Origin: Rhodospirillales bacterium | Lineage (GTDB): Bacteria; Pseudomonadota; Alphaproteobacteria; CACIAM-22H2 | DNA: 51,829 nucleotides | NCBI GenBank assembly: GCA_016794025.1 | Contig: JAEUKX010000104.1 | Location: 1 to 51,829, forward strand | Direction: 5' to 3' | Shown: positions 7,791 through 17,050 of the stretch, piece by piece | Layout of the letters: every line of letters begins with the position of its first letter | Numbering within the stretch: position 1 is the first letter of the stretch | Notes under the pieces: generated by a model | What the model was told of the DNA's origin: nothing | What the model saw: only the letters and a program-made list of their open reading frames with translations | The model's database searches: none | Program-made: the position numbers and the translations under genes

Positions 7791-7819
7791 CGAACGCGCT
7801 TCGCAGGAGGCCCAGAACT

Positions 7820-9541
7820 TTGAAACCGAAGTCGCGCAAGTTGCGTTCGACCGCATGGTTCGGAAAGTCCGATCGCGACGGATTCGCGCATCGCAGTTGG
7901 ATGAAGAACCAGGGGCTGCCGAATCACCTGTTCGACGGCCGCCCGGTCATCGGCATCTGCAATACATGGTCGGAACTGACGCCATGCAATTCGCACCTGC
8001 GCAAGGTGGCCGAGCATGTGAAGCGCGGCGTCTACGAGATGGGCGGATTCCCGCTCGAATTCCCCGTCATGTCGCTGGGCGAGTCGAACCTGCGTCCGAC
8101 GGCGATGCTTTTCCGCAACCTCGCGAGCATGGACGTCGAAGAGTCGATCCGCGGGAATCCGATCGACGGCGTCGTTCTCCTCGCCGGATGCGACAAGACG
8201 ACACCGTCCCTGCTGATGGGAGCGGCCAGCTGCGACCTGCCCACGATCGTCGTTTCCGGCGGCCCTATGCTGAACGGGCGCTTCCGCGGCGAGCTGATGG
8301 GCTCCGGAACCGACATGTGGCGCTATTCCGAGGACGTCCGCGCCGGCAAGATGAGTCGGGCGGAATTCGAGAGCGCCGAGGCGGCGATGTCCCGCTCGGC
8401 GGGCAGCTGCATGACGATGGGTACCGCCTCGACGATGGCCTCAATGGTAGAGGCGCTGGGGGTTGCACTGCCGTCGAATGCCGCGATTCCTGCCGTCGAT
8501 GCACGGCGCTATTCCCTCGCGCACATTGCGGGCCGGCGCATCGTCGAAATGGTCCGCGAGGACCTGCGCCTCTCCAAAATCCTGACTCGGTCCGCATTCG
8601 AGAACGCGATCCGCATCAACGGCGCCATCGGCGGATCGACAAATGCGGTCGTCCATCTGCTCGCGATCGCGGGACGCATCGGCGTCGAACTGACGCTCGA
8701 CGACTGGGACCGGCTCGGTCGCGACATACCCTGCCTCGTCAATCTCATGCCGTCCGGCGAATTCCTGATGGAGGAGTTCTACTACGCGGGTGGTCTGCCG
8801 GCGGTAATGCGCGAACTGGGCAAGCGGCTCGACCGGAAGGCCCTTACCGTTACCGGGCGTTCCGTCGGCGAGAATGTCGCCGATGCCGCCTGCTACGACC
8901 GGCGCGTGATCTTCCCGGTCGCGAAGCCGTTCAAGCCGCACGGCGGGATCGCGGTGCTGCGCGGAAATCTGGTGCCCGACGGTGCGGTCATCAAGCCGTC
9001 GGCAGCGACGCCCGGGCTCATGCGCCATCGCGGGCGCGCCGTCGTGTTCGAGGACATCGAGCATTACAAAGCGCGTGTCGACGATCCGAAGCTCGACGTC
9101 GACCCTTCGTGCGTTCTCGTCCTCAAGAACTGCGGACCGCGCGGCTATCCGGGCATGGCTGAGGTCGGCAACATGGCCCTGCCGGTCAAGATCCTTAAGC
9201 AGGGTGTGCGAGACATGGTCCGCATCTCGGATGCGCGCATGAGCGGAACGGCCTACGGCACCGTCGTCCTCCATTCCGCACCCGAGGCCGCCGCCGGCGG
9301 ACCCTTGGCGCTCGTGCGCGACGGCGACATGATCGAACTGGATGTCGCCAAGCGGCGCCTGCATCTGGATGTGTCGGCGGGCGAGCTTGAAAAGCGGCGC
9401 GCGAAGTGGCGTCCGCCCGGACCGCCGAAGGGCGGTTATCAGCGTCTCTACGTCAACCACGTCCTGCAGGCGGACAAGGGCTGCGATCTCGACTTTCTCG
9501 TCGGGAAGCGCGGCGCCGAAATCCCCCGCGAATCGCACTGA
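7820..9541 (+). CDS. IlvD/Edd-family sugar-acid dehydratase (L-arabinonate/D-xylonate type)
   Basis: A 573-residue Fe-S dehydratase that would convert an aldonate to its 2-keto-3-deoxy form. The three cluster cysteines are present: Cys56 (ELTPCNSH), Cys124 (AGCDKTTP) and Cys197 (SAGSCMTMG), with the Lys of DKTTP. The N-terminus (STAWFGK.DRDGF.HRSWMK) resembles L-arabinonate and D-xylonate dehydratases more than IlvD itself. I chose TTG at 7820, preceded by CAGGAGG. The following genes (SDR, SMP-30, GguC-like) complete an oxidative aldose route; the exact sugar cannot be told. Confidence 0.88.
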   Translation: MKPKSRKLRSTAWFGKSDRDGFAHRSWMKNQGLPNHLFDGRPVIGICNTWSELTPCNSHLRKVAEHVKRGVYEMGGFPLEFPVMSLGESNLRPTAMLFRNLASMDVEESIRGNPIDGVVLLAGCDKTTPSLLMGAASCDLPTIVVSGGPMLNGRFRGELMGSGTDMWRYSEDVRAGKMSRAEFESAEAAMSRSAGSCMTMGTASTMASMVEALGVALPSNAAIPAVDARRYSLAHIAGRRIVEMVREDLRLSKILTRSAFENAIRINGAIGGSTNAVVHLLAIAGRIGVELTLDDWDRLGRDIPCLVNLMPSGEFLMEEFYYAGGLPAVMRELGKRLDRKALTVTGRSVGENVADAACYDRRVIFPVAKPFKPHGGIAVLRGNLVPDGAVIKPSAATPGLMRHRGRAVVFEDIEHYKARVDDPKLDVDPSCVLVLKNCGPRGYPGMAEVGNMALPVKILKQGVRDMVRISDARMSGTAYGTVVLHSAPEAAAGGPLALVRDGDMIELDVAKRRLHLDVSAGELEKRRAKWRPPGPPKGGYQRLYVNHVLQADKGCDLDFLVGKRGAEIPRESH

Positions 9542-9549
9542 GGAAAGAA

Positions 9550-10320
9550 ATGCCCGAGCAATTCGCGATCTATCCGAGCCTGCGCGAGCGCGTCGTCTTC
9601 GTCACGGGCGGCGGCTCGGGTATTGGCGAAAGCGTCGTCGAACATTTCTGTGCGCAGCGGGCACAGGTCGCGTTCGTCGACATCGCGGCCGATGCGTCGA
9701 ACGCGCTGGCCGCGCGCATCGAGCGTGCCGGGCATCCCCGGCCGCGGTTCTTCGAGTGCGATCTGCGCGACATCGATCGCCTGCAGGGCATCGTCGGCCA
9801 GGTCGGGCGCGAGATGGGGCCGATCCGGGCCCTCGTGAACAACGCGGCGAACGACGACAGGCACAAGGTCGAAAGCGTCAGCGTCGGCTACTGGGACGAC
9901 CGGATGGCGGTCAACCTTCGCCATCAGTTCTTCGCCGCGCAGGCCGCCATTCCCCAGATGATATCGGCCGGCGGCGGCTCAATCGTCAATTTCGGATCTG
10001 TCAGCTGGATGAACGGAGAAGGCGGTTATCCGGCCTATACGGCCGCGAAGGCCGCCGTGCACGGCTTGACGCGCGGCCTTGCGCGCGATTTCGGTCCCCA
10101 GCAGATCCGCGTCAACACCGTGGTGCCCGGTTGGGTGATGACCCGCCGTCAGGTCGAGCTGTGGCTCGACGCGGACGGCGAACGGCAGATCCGGGAGAAC
10201 CAATGCCTGAAGGAAAAGCTCTATCCGCCCGACATCGCGCGGATGGTTCTTTTCCTTGCCGCCGACGACAGTCGCATGTGCACCGCCCAGAATTTCGTCG
10301 TCGATGCCGGCTGGTCCTGA
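9550..10320 (+). CDS. SDR-family sugar dehydrogenase
   Basis: A 256-residue NAD(P)-dependent short-chain dehydrogenase. The cofactor motif TGGGSGIG is at about 19-26, NNAA near 97-100, and the catalytic Ser near 150 precedes Tyr163-xxx-Lys167 (YTAAK). The ATG at 9550 follows AGGAAAG, 8 bases after the dehydratase stop. In this context it most likely oxidises an aldose to its lactone, or a later hydroxy intermediate. A lactonase gene directly downstream favours the first role. Confidence 0.85.
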   Translation: MPEQFAIYPSLRERVVFVTGGGSGIGESVVEHFCAQRAQVAFVDIAADASNALAARIERAGHPRPRFFECDLRDIDRLQGIVGQVGREMGPIRALVNNAANDDRHKVESVSVGYWDDRMAVNLRHQFFAAQAAIPQMISAGGGSIVNFGSVSWMNGEGGYPAYTAAKAAVHGLTRGLARDFGPQQIRVNTVVPGWVMTRRQVELWLDADGERQIRENQCLKEKLYPPDIARMVLFLAADDSRMCTAQNFVVDAGWS

Positions 10321-10321
10321 C

Positions 10322-11185
10322 GTGCGCGAACCGGTCTGCATCTGGCCGGCCGGCGCGCAACTCTGCGAAGGTCCCTTCTGGGACGACCGCGCGAACGCCC
10401 TTTACTGGGTCGACATCAAGGCGCCCTGCATCATGCGGTGGACGCAAGGCGGCGAGCGTCGCGTGTGGAAGGTGCCGGCCGAGATCGGGTGCCTGGCTCC
10501 CCGCGCCGCCGGCGGCATGATTGCAGCGCTTCGCACCGGCATCGCGCTTTGGGATCCCGATACGGACCGGTTCGAGCCGGTCTGCAACCCGGAACAAGAT
10601 CGCTCCGGAAATCGGTTCAATGACGGGAAATGCGACCAGTCCGGAAATTTCTGGGCCGGCTCGATGGACGACGCGATCCTCGCGCCGACGGGCTGGCTCT
10701 ATCGTCTCGACAAGGACCGGCGCCTCGTCCGGACGGAGGGCGGTTATGTCGTGACGAACGGACCGGCCTTTTCGCCGGACGGACGGAGCGCCTACCACAC
10801 CGATACGATGGGGCGGACTGTCTACGCGTACGACCTTTTGGAAGGCGTCCTGTCGAACAAGCGCGTCTTTGTCCGCTTCTCCGAAGCCGACGGATATCCC
10901 GACGGGATGACGGTCGATGCCGAAGGATGCGTGTGGATCTGCCACTGGGGTGGGGGTCGCGTCACGCGCCATCGCGCCGACGGCACGCGGGAACTTTCGA
11001 TCGCGATGCCGGCTACGCAGGTAACGAGCTGCGCCTTCGGCGGAAAGAGCCTGTCGACATTGTTCGTGACGACCGCCGCGATCGGGCTGCCGCCCGAAGA
11101 ACGCGCGCGTCAACCGTTGGCCGGCGGGTTGTTTGCCGTCGAAACGGAATTCAAGGGTGTGCCGGTCGCCCGCTATGCCGGTTAG
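10322..11185 (+). CDS. SMP-30/gluconolactonase-family sugar lactonase
   Basis: About 287 residues of a six-bladed beta-propeller lactonase (SMP-30/regucalcin). Motifs include CEGPFWDDRANALYWVDI, NRFNDGKCDQSGNFWAGSM and FSPDGRSAYHTDT, with metal-site Glu, Asn and Asp residues. It would hydrolyse the aldonolactone made by the SDR enzyme to the aldonate used by the IlvD-type dehydratase. The start is uncertain: GTG at 10322 directly after the SDR stop gives the usual N-terminal length; ATG at 10304 would overlap the SDR gene by 17 bp. Confidence 0.85.
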   Translation: MREPVCIWPAGAQLCEGPFWDDRANALYWVDIKAPCIMRWTQGGERRVWKVPAEIGCLAPRAAGGMIAALRTGIALWDPDTDRFEPVCNPEQDRSGNRFNDGKCDQSGNFWAGSMDDAILAPTGWLYRLDKDRRLVRTEGGYVVTNGPAFSPDGRSAYHTDTMGRTVYAYDLLEGVLSNKRVFVRFSEADGYPDGMTVDAEGCVWICHWGGGRVTRHRADGTRELSIAMPATQVTSCAFGGKSLSTLFVTTAAIGLPPEERARQPLAGGLFAVETEFKGVPVARYAG

Positions 11186-11195
11186 GGAGAATGCG

Positions 11196-12188
11196 ATGCG
11201 ACTGTTGCAGTTCGAACGCGCCGACGGAACGCGCGCCGTGGCCATTGCCGACGACGCAAATGCGCGCGTCGTGGCCGGATATCCGAGCGTGCTCTCGCTT
11301 GCGACCGCTGCCATCGGCGCCGGAAAGCCCGTCGCCGAGGTCGCACAGGCGACGGCGACATCCGAGAAGGTCGATATCGACGGCCTCGCGGCGACCGGCC
11401 GGCTGCTCGCGCCCATCGATCATCCCGAGCCCGCGCGCTGCTTCGTGACCGGGACCGGCATCACCCACCTGGGCAGTGCTAACGCACGAAACGCCATGCA
11501 TGCGAAGGTCGCCGGAACGGCCGCCGGCGAGATGTCGGATTCGATGAAGATGTACAAGCTCGGCCTCGAAGGCGGCCGTCCTGCCCCCGGAAAGACGGGC
11601 GCGCAACCGGAATGGTTCTACAAGGGTGACGGCAGCTGCATCGTGCGGCCCGGCGCGCCGCTCGCGATGCCCGATTTCGCGCTCGCCGGCGGCGAAGAGG
11701 CCGAGATCGTCGGCGTCTACGTCGTCGGCCCGGACGGAACGCCGTGGCGTATCGGCTTCGTCCTGGGAAACGAGTTTTCTGATCACGTGGTCGAACGCCA
11801 GAACTACCTCTATGGTGCGCATTCGAAGCTACGTCCCTGCTCGCTCGGACCGGAACTTCTGACCGGCGACCTTCCGCGCAACGTGCGCGGCCATTCGCGC
11901 GTGCTGCGCGACGGTGCGAAGCTTTGGGAAGGCGAATTCCTCAGCGGCGAGGACAACATGTCCCACACGCTCGCCAATCTCGAACATCACCATTTCAAGT
12001 ACGCGATGTTCCGCCGTCCGGGCGATGTCCATTGCCACTTTTTCGGCGCCGCGATCTTCAGCTTCGCCGAAGGCATTGCGACGAAGCCGGGAGACGTATT
12101 CGAAATCGACGTGCCGGTCTTCGGCCGGCCTTTGCGGAATGCGCTCGCGGTCGAAACGTCGCGCGCGCATCCGGTCCGCGCGCTCTAG
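11196..12188 (+). CDS. GguC/AraD1-like protein of the fumarylacetoacetate-hydrolase superfamily
   Basis: A 330-residue protein whose C-terminal two thirds resemble the FAH fold: GGEEAEIVGVYVVG, GNEFSDHVVERQNYLYGAHSK, and a late GDVFEIDVPVFGRPL. It resembles GguC (AraD1 family), a protein of sugar ABC and aldonate operons. Those proteins are proposed to act on 2-keto-3-deoxy aldonates, but I would not assign a precise reaction. The ATG at 11196 follows AGGGAGA, 11 bases after the lactonase stop. Its stop shares CTAG with the stop of the convergent phosphatase gene. Confidence 0.75.
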   Translation: MRLLQFERADGTRAVAIADDANARVVAGYPSVLSLATAAIGAGKPVAEVAQATATSEKVDIDGLAATGRLLAPIDHPEPARCFVTGTGITHLGSANARNAMHAKVAGTAAGEMSDSMKMYKLGLEGGRPAPGKTGAQPEWFYKGDGSCIVRPGAPLAMPDFALAGGEEAEIVGVYVVGPDGTPWRIGFVLGNEFSDHVVERQNYLYGAHSKLRPCSLGPELLTGDLPRNVRGHSRVLRDGAKLWEGEFLSGEDNMSHTLANLEHHHFKYAMFRRPGDVHCHFFGAAIFSFAEGIATKPGDVFEIDVPVFGRPLRNALAVETSRAHPVRAL

Positions 12189-13177
12189 AACGTGGCGACG
12201 ATAACCGTCCGGTCGTCGGTACGCAGACGGCCCAAGGAACCTTTCGGCGCCTTATATTCGCGGATCTTCTCCGGATCGGTACGCTCGACCTCGTCGGCCG
12301 CTCGCTCCCATGCTTCGATGGACGGTCCGGCGCCCAGCTCGAAATACCCGTCGGTGAATAGTTCTAACGATTTTACGCTGGCCGCCGTGCGTTCGTCGAC
12401 ATGCACGAAATCCGCTGGAACGGGGAACCCGTCGATCACGCCATAGCCGAAGGGCGGTCGTAAGGCGTTGGCATAGACCGACTGGCCGCCGGCCACGCCA
12501 AGCGCGACCAGCGACTCGACCTCGGCCACAGCCGCATCCGGGACACGCGCCGCGGCATGCTCGACCGCCTGCGCGCGCAGAGCGCCGAGCCGGTCCACGT
12601 CGATCCATGGGGCCATGCCGGGATGCAATTTTCCCAGGCCATGGAGAACGCAAATTCGCGCGACGCCGGCGCGGTCGGCCGGTTCGGCCCCCGCGCCGAC
12701 CAGATGTGCAACCACGACCGCACGCAGCGCAGACGTCACGCGGTCAACCGTCGTCTCGCCCTGCAAAATGGTCGTGGCATCGATTCGGATGCCGCTGTCG
12801 CCCACGCGCACGAAGACCCAGTCCCCGTGCCGCAGATACGCCGCCGCGATCGTGGTGCCAAAGCGCCGGCTATTGTCGGCGCGCGCCGCCTCGGCGATCC
12901 CCAGCCGGGCATAGACGTCCGCGATCGCGCCCGACACGCCCGCGACGAGGCCATCCGGCGACCGGTCGCCTTCCGCAAGCGCAAGGAATGCCTCGAACGC
13001 CGCAGCCGCGGCCTGCGAGGCGATCCGTCCCGACGTGGCACCGTCGAAGCGCAGCCCTGTCCTGTCGGAAACGCCGTCGAACACCGCAAGCCCACGACCG
13101 GGCACCAGCGCAAGACTGTCCTCGTTCGCGTCCGGGCGGTCCGGATCCCGGCTTTCGGAAAGGGCTTCGATCTTCAT
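12185..13177 (-). CDS. PP2C-like metal-dependent phosphatase
   Basis: A 330-residue protein with scattered PPM/PP2C motifs: NEDSLALV, VFDGVSD, GDSGIRID, LFTDGYFEL and a final RTDDRTVIVATF, which together supply the usual metal-binding aspartates. There is no signal peptide or membrane segment and no kinase partner nearby. It is encoded alone, convergent with the sugar operon and divergent from a transporter operon, so it may dephosphorylate a small molecule or regulate transport. Either idea is inference. The shared CTAG stop with the upstream convergent gene means the two 3' ends overlap by 4 bp. Confidence 0.72.
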   Translation of the reverse strand: MKIEALSESRDPDRPDANEDSLALVPGRGLAVFDGVSDRTGLRFDGATSGRIASQAAAAAFEAFLALAEGDRSPDGLVAGVSGAIADVYARLGIAEAARADNSRRFGTTIAAAYLRHGDWVFVRVGDSGIRIDATTILQGETTVDRVTSALRAVVVAHLVGAGAEPADRAGVARICVLHGLGKLHPGMAPWIDVDRLGALRAQAVEHAAARVPDAAVAEVESLVALGVAGGQSVYANALRPPFGYGVIDGFPVPADFVHVDERTAASVKSLELFTDGYFELGAGPSIEAWERAADEVERTDPEKIREYKAPKGSLGRLRTDDRTVIVATF

Positions 13178-13201
13178 TGCGCGCAGCCTCGCGCGAACAT
13201 T

Positions 13202-13212
13202 ACACTATTGTG
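13202..13212. promoter_or_regulatory. 11-bp motif CACAATAGTGT (minus strand), shared with 40634-40644
   Basis: It lies in the divergent region between the PP2C-like gene and the binding-protein gene at 13280. The same 11 bases occur upstream of the binding-protein gene at 40685, in both cases followed a little later by ATGTTC. It may be a promoter -10 region or a shared operator. Confidence 0.35.
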
Positions 13213-13279
13213 ACACCGGCATCGAGCGACACCCAATCTCGCTCGGCAACGCCGACAATGAAAACGGGGGGAGGTCGAA

Positions 13280-14269
13280 ATGTCGAACCGTCCGATCGGC
13301 AGTCTCATTTTCACCGCAGCGATCGTCGCCGTCGCCGCGACGTCCGCCGCCGCCCAACAGCGCGTGAGCGTCTACACGGCGCATACCGCCAACATCGTTG
13401 AGCGGATGATCCCCGAGTTCGAAAAGGCGACCGGCCTAAAGGCCGACGTCGTGAAGGCCGGATCCGGCGACATCCTGAACCGCGTGCGTGCCGAAGCTGC
13501 CAACCCGAAGGCCGACGTGATCTGGAGCGTGGGCGCCGAACTGCTCGCGGCAAACTCGGACCTGATCGTTCCCTATCGCCCCAAAGAGTTCGACATGATC
13601 GCAGATGCGTTCAAGAGCGACGCGCCATGGCTACCTTACGCCGGGATCATGAACGTGTTCGTCGTCAATACAAAGAAATTGAAGCCCGACGAGTATCCAC
13701 GCAGCTGGACCGACCTCGCCCAGCCGCGCTTCAAGAACCTCGTCTCCTACGCCGACGCCGAGAAGTCCGGCTCGGCCTACATGCAGCTCAACACGTTCCT
13801 GACGATCTACGGCGACAACGCTGCAGGTTGGGCGAAGTTCAAGCAACTCTTCGCCAACATGAACGTGTCGGCCAGCTCCGGCGCGGTTCCGCGCTTCGTC
13901 AACGACGGCGAGGCGAGCGTGGGCATTACGCTGGAGGACAACGCCTACCTGTTCCTCAAAAACGGCGGGCCGGTCGCGATCGTGTATCCGGAGGATGGCA
14001 CCTCCGTCATCGCCGACGGCATGGCCGTCGTGAAGGGGGCACCCAATCCGGCGGGGGCCCGCGCCTTCATCGACTGGGCGATGAGCGCGCCCGTGCAGGA
14101 CATGGTCGTGCAGGAACTTGGCCGCCGCCCGATCCGCAAGGACGGCAAGCCGCTTGCGGCGCTGAAACCCATAGAGCAGGTAAAGATCGTAAATTACGAC
14201 ATCGAGCGCGCCGCGGCGAAGCGCAAGGAATATATCGACAAATGGCAGGAGCTGGTGCAGTCCCGCTGA
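13280..14269 (+). CDS. Periplasmic binding protein, AfuA/FbpA-like
   Basis: A 329-residue secreted binding protein. The signal peptide ends near TSAAAQ, and the mature part starts QRVSVYTAHTANIVERMIPEF. Family features include RVRAEAANPKADVIWSVG, SWTDLAQPRFKNLVSYAD, and APNPAGARAFIDWAMS. The iron-type Tyr pair is absent at the equivalent position (VGITLEDNAYLF). The ATG at 13280 follows GGGGGAGG. The gene heads an operon with ATPase and permease; no catabolic gene is attached, so the ligand is unknown. Confidence 0.85.
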   Translation: MSNRPIGSLIFTAAIVAVAATSAAAQQRVSVYTAHTANIVERMIPEFEKATGLKADVVKAGSGDILNRVRAEAANPKADVIWSVGAELLAANSDLIVPYRPKEFDMIADAFKSDAPWLPYAGIMNVFVVNTKKLKPDEYPRSWTDLAQPRFKNLVSYADAEKSGSAYMQLNTFLTIYGDNAAGWAKFKQLFANMNVSASSGAVPRFVNDGEASVGITLEDNAYLFLKNGGPVAIVYPEDGTSVIADGMAVVKGAPNPAGARAFIDWAMSAPVQDMVVQELGRRPIRKDGKPLAALKPIEQVKIVNYDIERAAAKRKEYIDKWQELVQSR

Positions 14270-14299
14270 GCCGCCGTCGACCGAAGACCTGAGGACGGC

Positions 14300-15385
14300 T
14301 TGGCGCGCGTCGATATCGAAGAAGTCGTAAAGACGTACGGAAACGTCCGCGCGCTCGACGGGGTCAGCCTGTCGATCGCGTCGGGCGAATTCTTCACGCT
14401 GCTCGGCCCGTCCGGCTGCGGAAAGACGACACTGCTGCGCACAATTGCGGGCTTCAACGCGCACGATGGCGGGCATATCCGCGTGGACGGAACGCCCATC
14501 GACGACGTCGCTGCGCACCGGCGCGACATGGGCCTCGTCTATCAGGACTACGCGATATTCCCGCACATGACTGTGTCTGAGAATGTGGCTTTCGGTCTGG
14601 TCACGCGAAGGAAGCCGCGAGCGGAAATCGAGGAACGCGTGCGCCGTGTTCTCGACCTCGTCCAGCTCGGCCCCCTCGCCGACAGACTGCCGCAAGCCCT
14701 TTCCGGCGGGCAGCAGCAGCGCGTGGCACTCGCCCGCGCGATGGTCATCAATCCGCGCATCCTGCTGATGGACGAGCCGCTCTCCAATCTCGACGCCAAA
14801 CTGCGTATCGAACTGCGCGAGGACATCCGCACCCTGCAGCGTTCGCTCGGCATCACGACGATCTACGTCACCCACGACCAAGAGGAGGCGCTCGTCGTTT
14901 CCGACCGCGTGTGCGTCATGCATCAGGGCCGCGTCCACCAGGTCGCGACGCCGCCCGAGGTCTATGCGCGCCCGGCAACGCTGTTCGTCGCGTCCTTCGT
15001 GGGTGCGATGAACCTGTTCGCCGACCTCGCGGTCGATGCGGCCGGGAACGTGACGGTCGCCGGTGTCCGGCTGCGCGTGCCGGCGCTTGCCGGCCGGACA
15101 CGCGCGACGATCGGCATCCGCCCCGAGGACGTGGTCCTTGACGGACCGGACGACGGCGCACCGTCGCTGTCGTTCGATGCGAAGGTCGAACGGGCGAGTT
15201 TCGCGGGCCGCGAGCTTCTGCTCCGGCTGACCGCAGCGGATAGCACCGGCCTTGCCGCCAACAGCTACAGACCCGATCCTTCGGCGGTTCCCCAGCCCGG
15301 TCAGCATGCCCGCGCTCGACTGCCGCTGTCCCGGCTGCACGCCTTCGACCCGGCGACCGGCGCGCGGATCGGGACGGGCGCATGA
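14300..15385 (+). CDS. ABC transporter ATP-binding protein, FbpC/PotA type
   Basis: A 361-residue ATPase with Walker [22 protein letters not shown] around the Q-loop, signature LSGGQQQR, Walker [17 protein letters not shown] and switch [17 protein letters not shown]-type C-terminal domain is present. The start is TTG at 14300 after TGAGGACGG. It energises the permease whose ATG overlaps its stop (15382-15385). Confidence 0.87.
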   Translation: MARVDIEEVVKTYGNVRALDGVSLSIASGEFFTLLGPSGCGKTTLLRTIAGFNAHDGGHIRVDGTPIDDVAAHRRDMGLVYQDYAIFPHMTVSENVAFGLVTRRKPRAEIEERVRRVLDLVQLGPLADRLPQALSGGQQQRVALARAMVINPRILLMDEPLSNLDAKLRIELREDIRTLQRSLGITTIYVTHDQEEALVVSDRVCVMHQGRVHQVATPPEVYARPATLFVASFVGAMNLFADLAVDAAGNVTVAGVRLRVPALAGRTRATIGIRPEDVVLDGPDDGAPSLSFDAKVERASFAGRELLLRLTAADSTGLAANSYRPDPSAVPQPGQHARARLPLSRLHAFDPATGARIGTGA

Positions 15386-17034
15386 GCGCCCGCCGTCCGC
15401 GCGACTTCTGGACCTGGGTCCTCGTCGCGGTTCTGGCGATCCTTGCGGTCCTGCTCGTCTGGCCGCTCGCCGGCATTTTCAAGGCCAGCTTGACCGACAA
15501 CCGCAGCGGCGCCTTCACGTTCGCCAACTACGTGCGCGTTCTGACGCAGCCCTTCTTCCAGACCGCGCTCACCAACACGCTGATCGTCGGCATCGGCGGC
15601 ATGCTGGGCGCGACGCTGATCGGCGTGCCGTTGGCGGTCCTGACGACCCGCTTCGCGATCTCGGGGCGGAACTTCCTTTCGACCGTCGCGGCGTTGACGC
15701 TCGTCTCGCCGCCGTTCATCGGCGCTTACGCGTGGATCATGATGCTGGGCCGCAACGGCTTCGTGCGGGCGGCATTCGAGGATATCGGCATCGAGATTCC
15801 GTCGATCTACGGCTTTTTTGGAATCATTCTGGTCTTCAGCCTGAAATTCTATCCGTTCGTCTTCCTGATGACATCGGCTGCGCTGCGGACCATCAACCCG
15901 ACGCTGGAAGAGGCGGCCGTCGGCCTCGGCGCCGGTCCGGCACGCCGGCTATTTCAGGTGACGCTGCCGCTGGTGACGCCGGCGATCACCTCGGGGGCGC
16001 TGTTAACCTTCGTCCTTTCCATCGCCGATTTCGGTACCCCCGCAATCGTCGGCGGGCGCGTGCGCGTCCTGGCGACGACGGCTTTCAACCTGTTCACGAG
16101 CGAGATGGGCGGCAATCCCGGTCTCGCGTCGAGCGTCAGCGCGCTGCTGATCGCCGTGTCGGCCGCCGTCGTCGTGCTGCAGCGCTGGTGGGCGGCGCGG
16201 CGCAACGTCGAGAGCGCGCTGGTGCGCCGCCCCGCACCGCGGCGGCTTGGCCCGCTCGCCTCGCTGGGCGCGCACGCAGCATGCTACCTGATCGCGTTCG
16301 CCGGCTTCCTGCCCTCTCTCGTCGTCGTATGGACGTCGTTTCGCAAGACCAGCGGCCCGGTCTTCGTACCGGGCTTCGGCGTCGACAGTTACGCGAAAAT
16401 CCTGCGCGAGGTGCCGCAGGTCATCGGCAATAGCGCGATCTATTCGCTCGTCGCCGTGGCGCTCATCACGGTCGTGGGCACGCTCGTGGGGTACATACTG
16501 TCGCGCCGGCAGACGCGGCTTTCCGCCACCCTCGATGCCGGGCTGATGATCCCCTATCTGGTGCCCGGCGTGGTGCTGGGTCTCGCTTTCACGGTGGCGT
16601 TCAATGCGTGGCCGCTGGAACTGACCGGCACGGCCACGATCATCGTGCTGATGCTGTTCGTGCGCCGCCTGCCCTATGCGGTGCGCTCGAGCGCCACGAT
16701 CCTGCGCCAGATCCGCGGCACGATCGAGGAGGCAGCGATCTCGCTTGGCGCCTCGCCCGCGCGCGCCTTCGCGAAGATCACGCTGCCGCTGATGGTGCCC
16801 GGCATCGTTTCGGGCGCATTGATGAGCTTCATCACCGCCATCAACGAGCTTTCGAGTTCGCTCATTCTCTATGTCGGCCGGACGATGACGATGCCGGTGC
16901 GCATCTATCTGTCGGTGCTCGATGGTGAATTCGGGACGGCTGCGGCCCTGTCGACGATCCTGCTCGCCGCAACCGGAATTGCGGTCTACACCGTCCTGCA
17001 CGTCTCGGGGCGAAACGAAAGCGCACTGGCGTAG
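15382..17034 (+). CDS. ABC transporter permease, two-domain FbpB type
   Basis: A 550-residue membrane protein with two homologous permease halves. EAA loops are EEAAVGLGAGPARRLF in the first half and EEAAISLGASPARAFA in the second. It overlaps the ATPase gene by 4 bp and is the last gene of the operon. It is very similar in organisation to the permeases at 2186 and 49317, consistent with paralogous transporters that share an ancestor. Confidence 0.87.
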   Translation: MSARRPRDFWTWVLVAVLAILAVLLVWPLAGIFKASLTDNRSGAFTFANYVRVLTQPFFQTALTNTLIVGIGGMLGATLIGVPLAVLTTRFAISGRNFLSTVAALTLVSPPFIGAYAWIMMLGRNGFVRAAFEDIGIEIPSIYGFFGIILVFSLKFYPFVFLMTSAALRTINPTLEEAAVGLGAGPARRLFQVTLPLVTPAITSGALLTFVLSIADFGTPAIVGGRVRVLATTAFNLFTSEMGGNPGLASSVSALLIAVSAAVVVLQRWWAARRNVESALVRRPAPRRLGPLASLGAHAACYLIAFAGFLPSLVVVWTSFRKTSGPVFVPGFGVDSYAKILREVPQVIGNSAIYSLVAVALITVVGTLVGYILSRRQTRLSATLDAGLMIPYLVPGVVLGLAFTVAFNAWPLELTGTATIIVLMLFVRRLPYAVRSSATILRQIRGTIEEAAISLGASPARAFAKITLPLMVPGIVSGALMSFITAINELSSSLILYVGRTMTMPVRIYLSVLDGEFGTAAALSTILLAATGIAVYTVLHVSGRNESALA

Positions 17035-17050
17035 CGCAATTGGCGCGAAA

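Noticed and set aside
8441..9538. 365-codon minus-strand frame opposite the dehydratase
   Set aside because: The plus-strand IlvD/Edd protein has all catalytic motifs; the antisense frame has none.
13631..15340. Long minus-strand open frame of 569 codons opposite the binding protein and ATPase
   Set aside because: It mirrors two well-supported plus-strand genes, has composition typical of antisense frames in high-GC DNA, and shows no domain.
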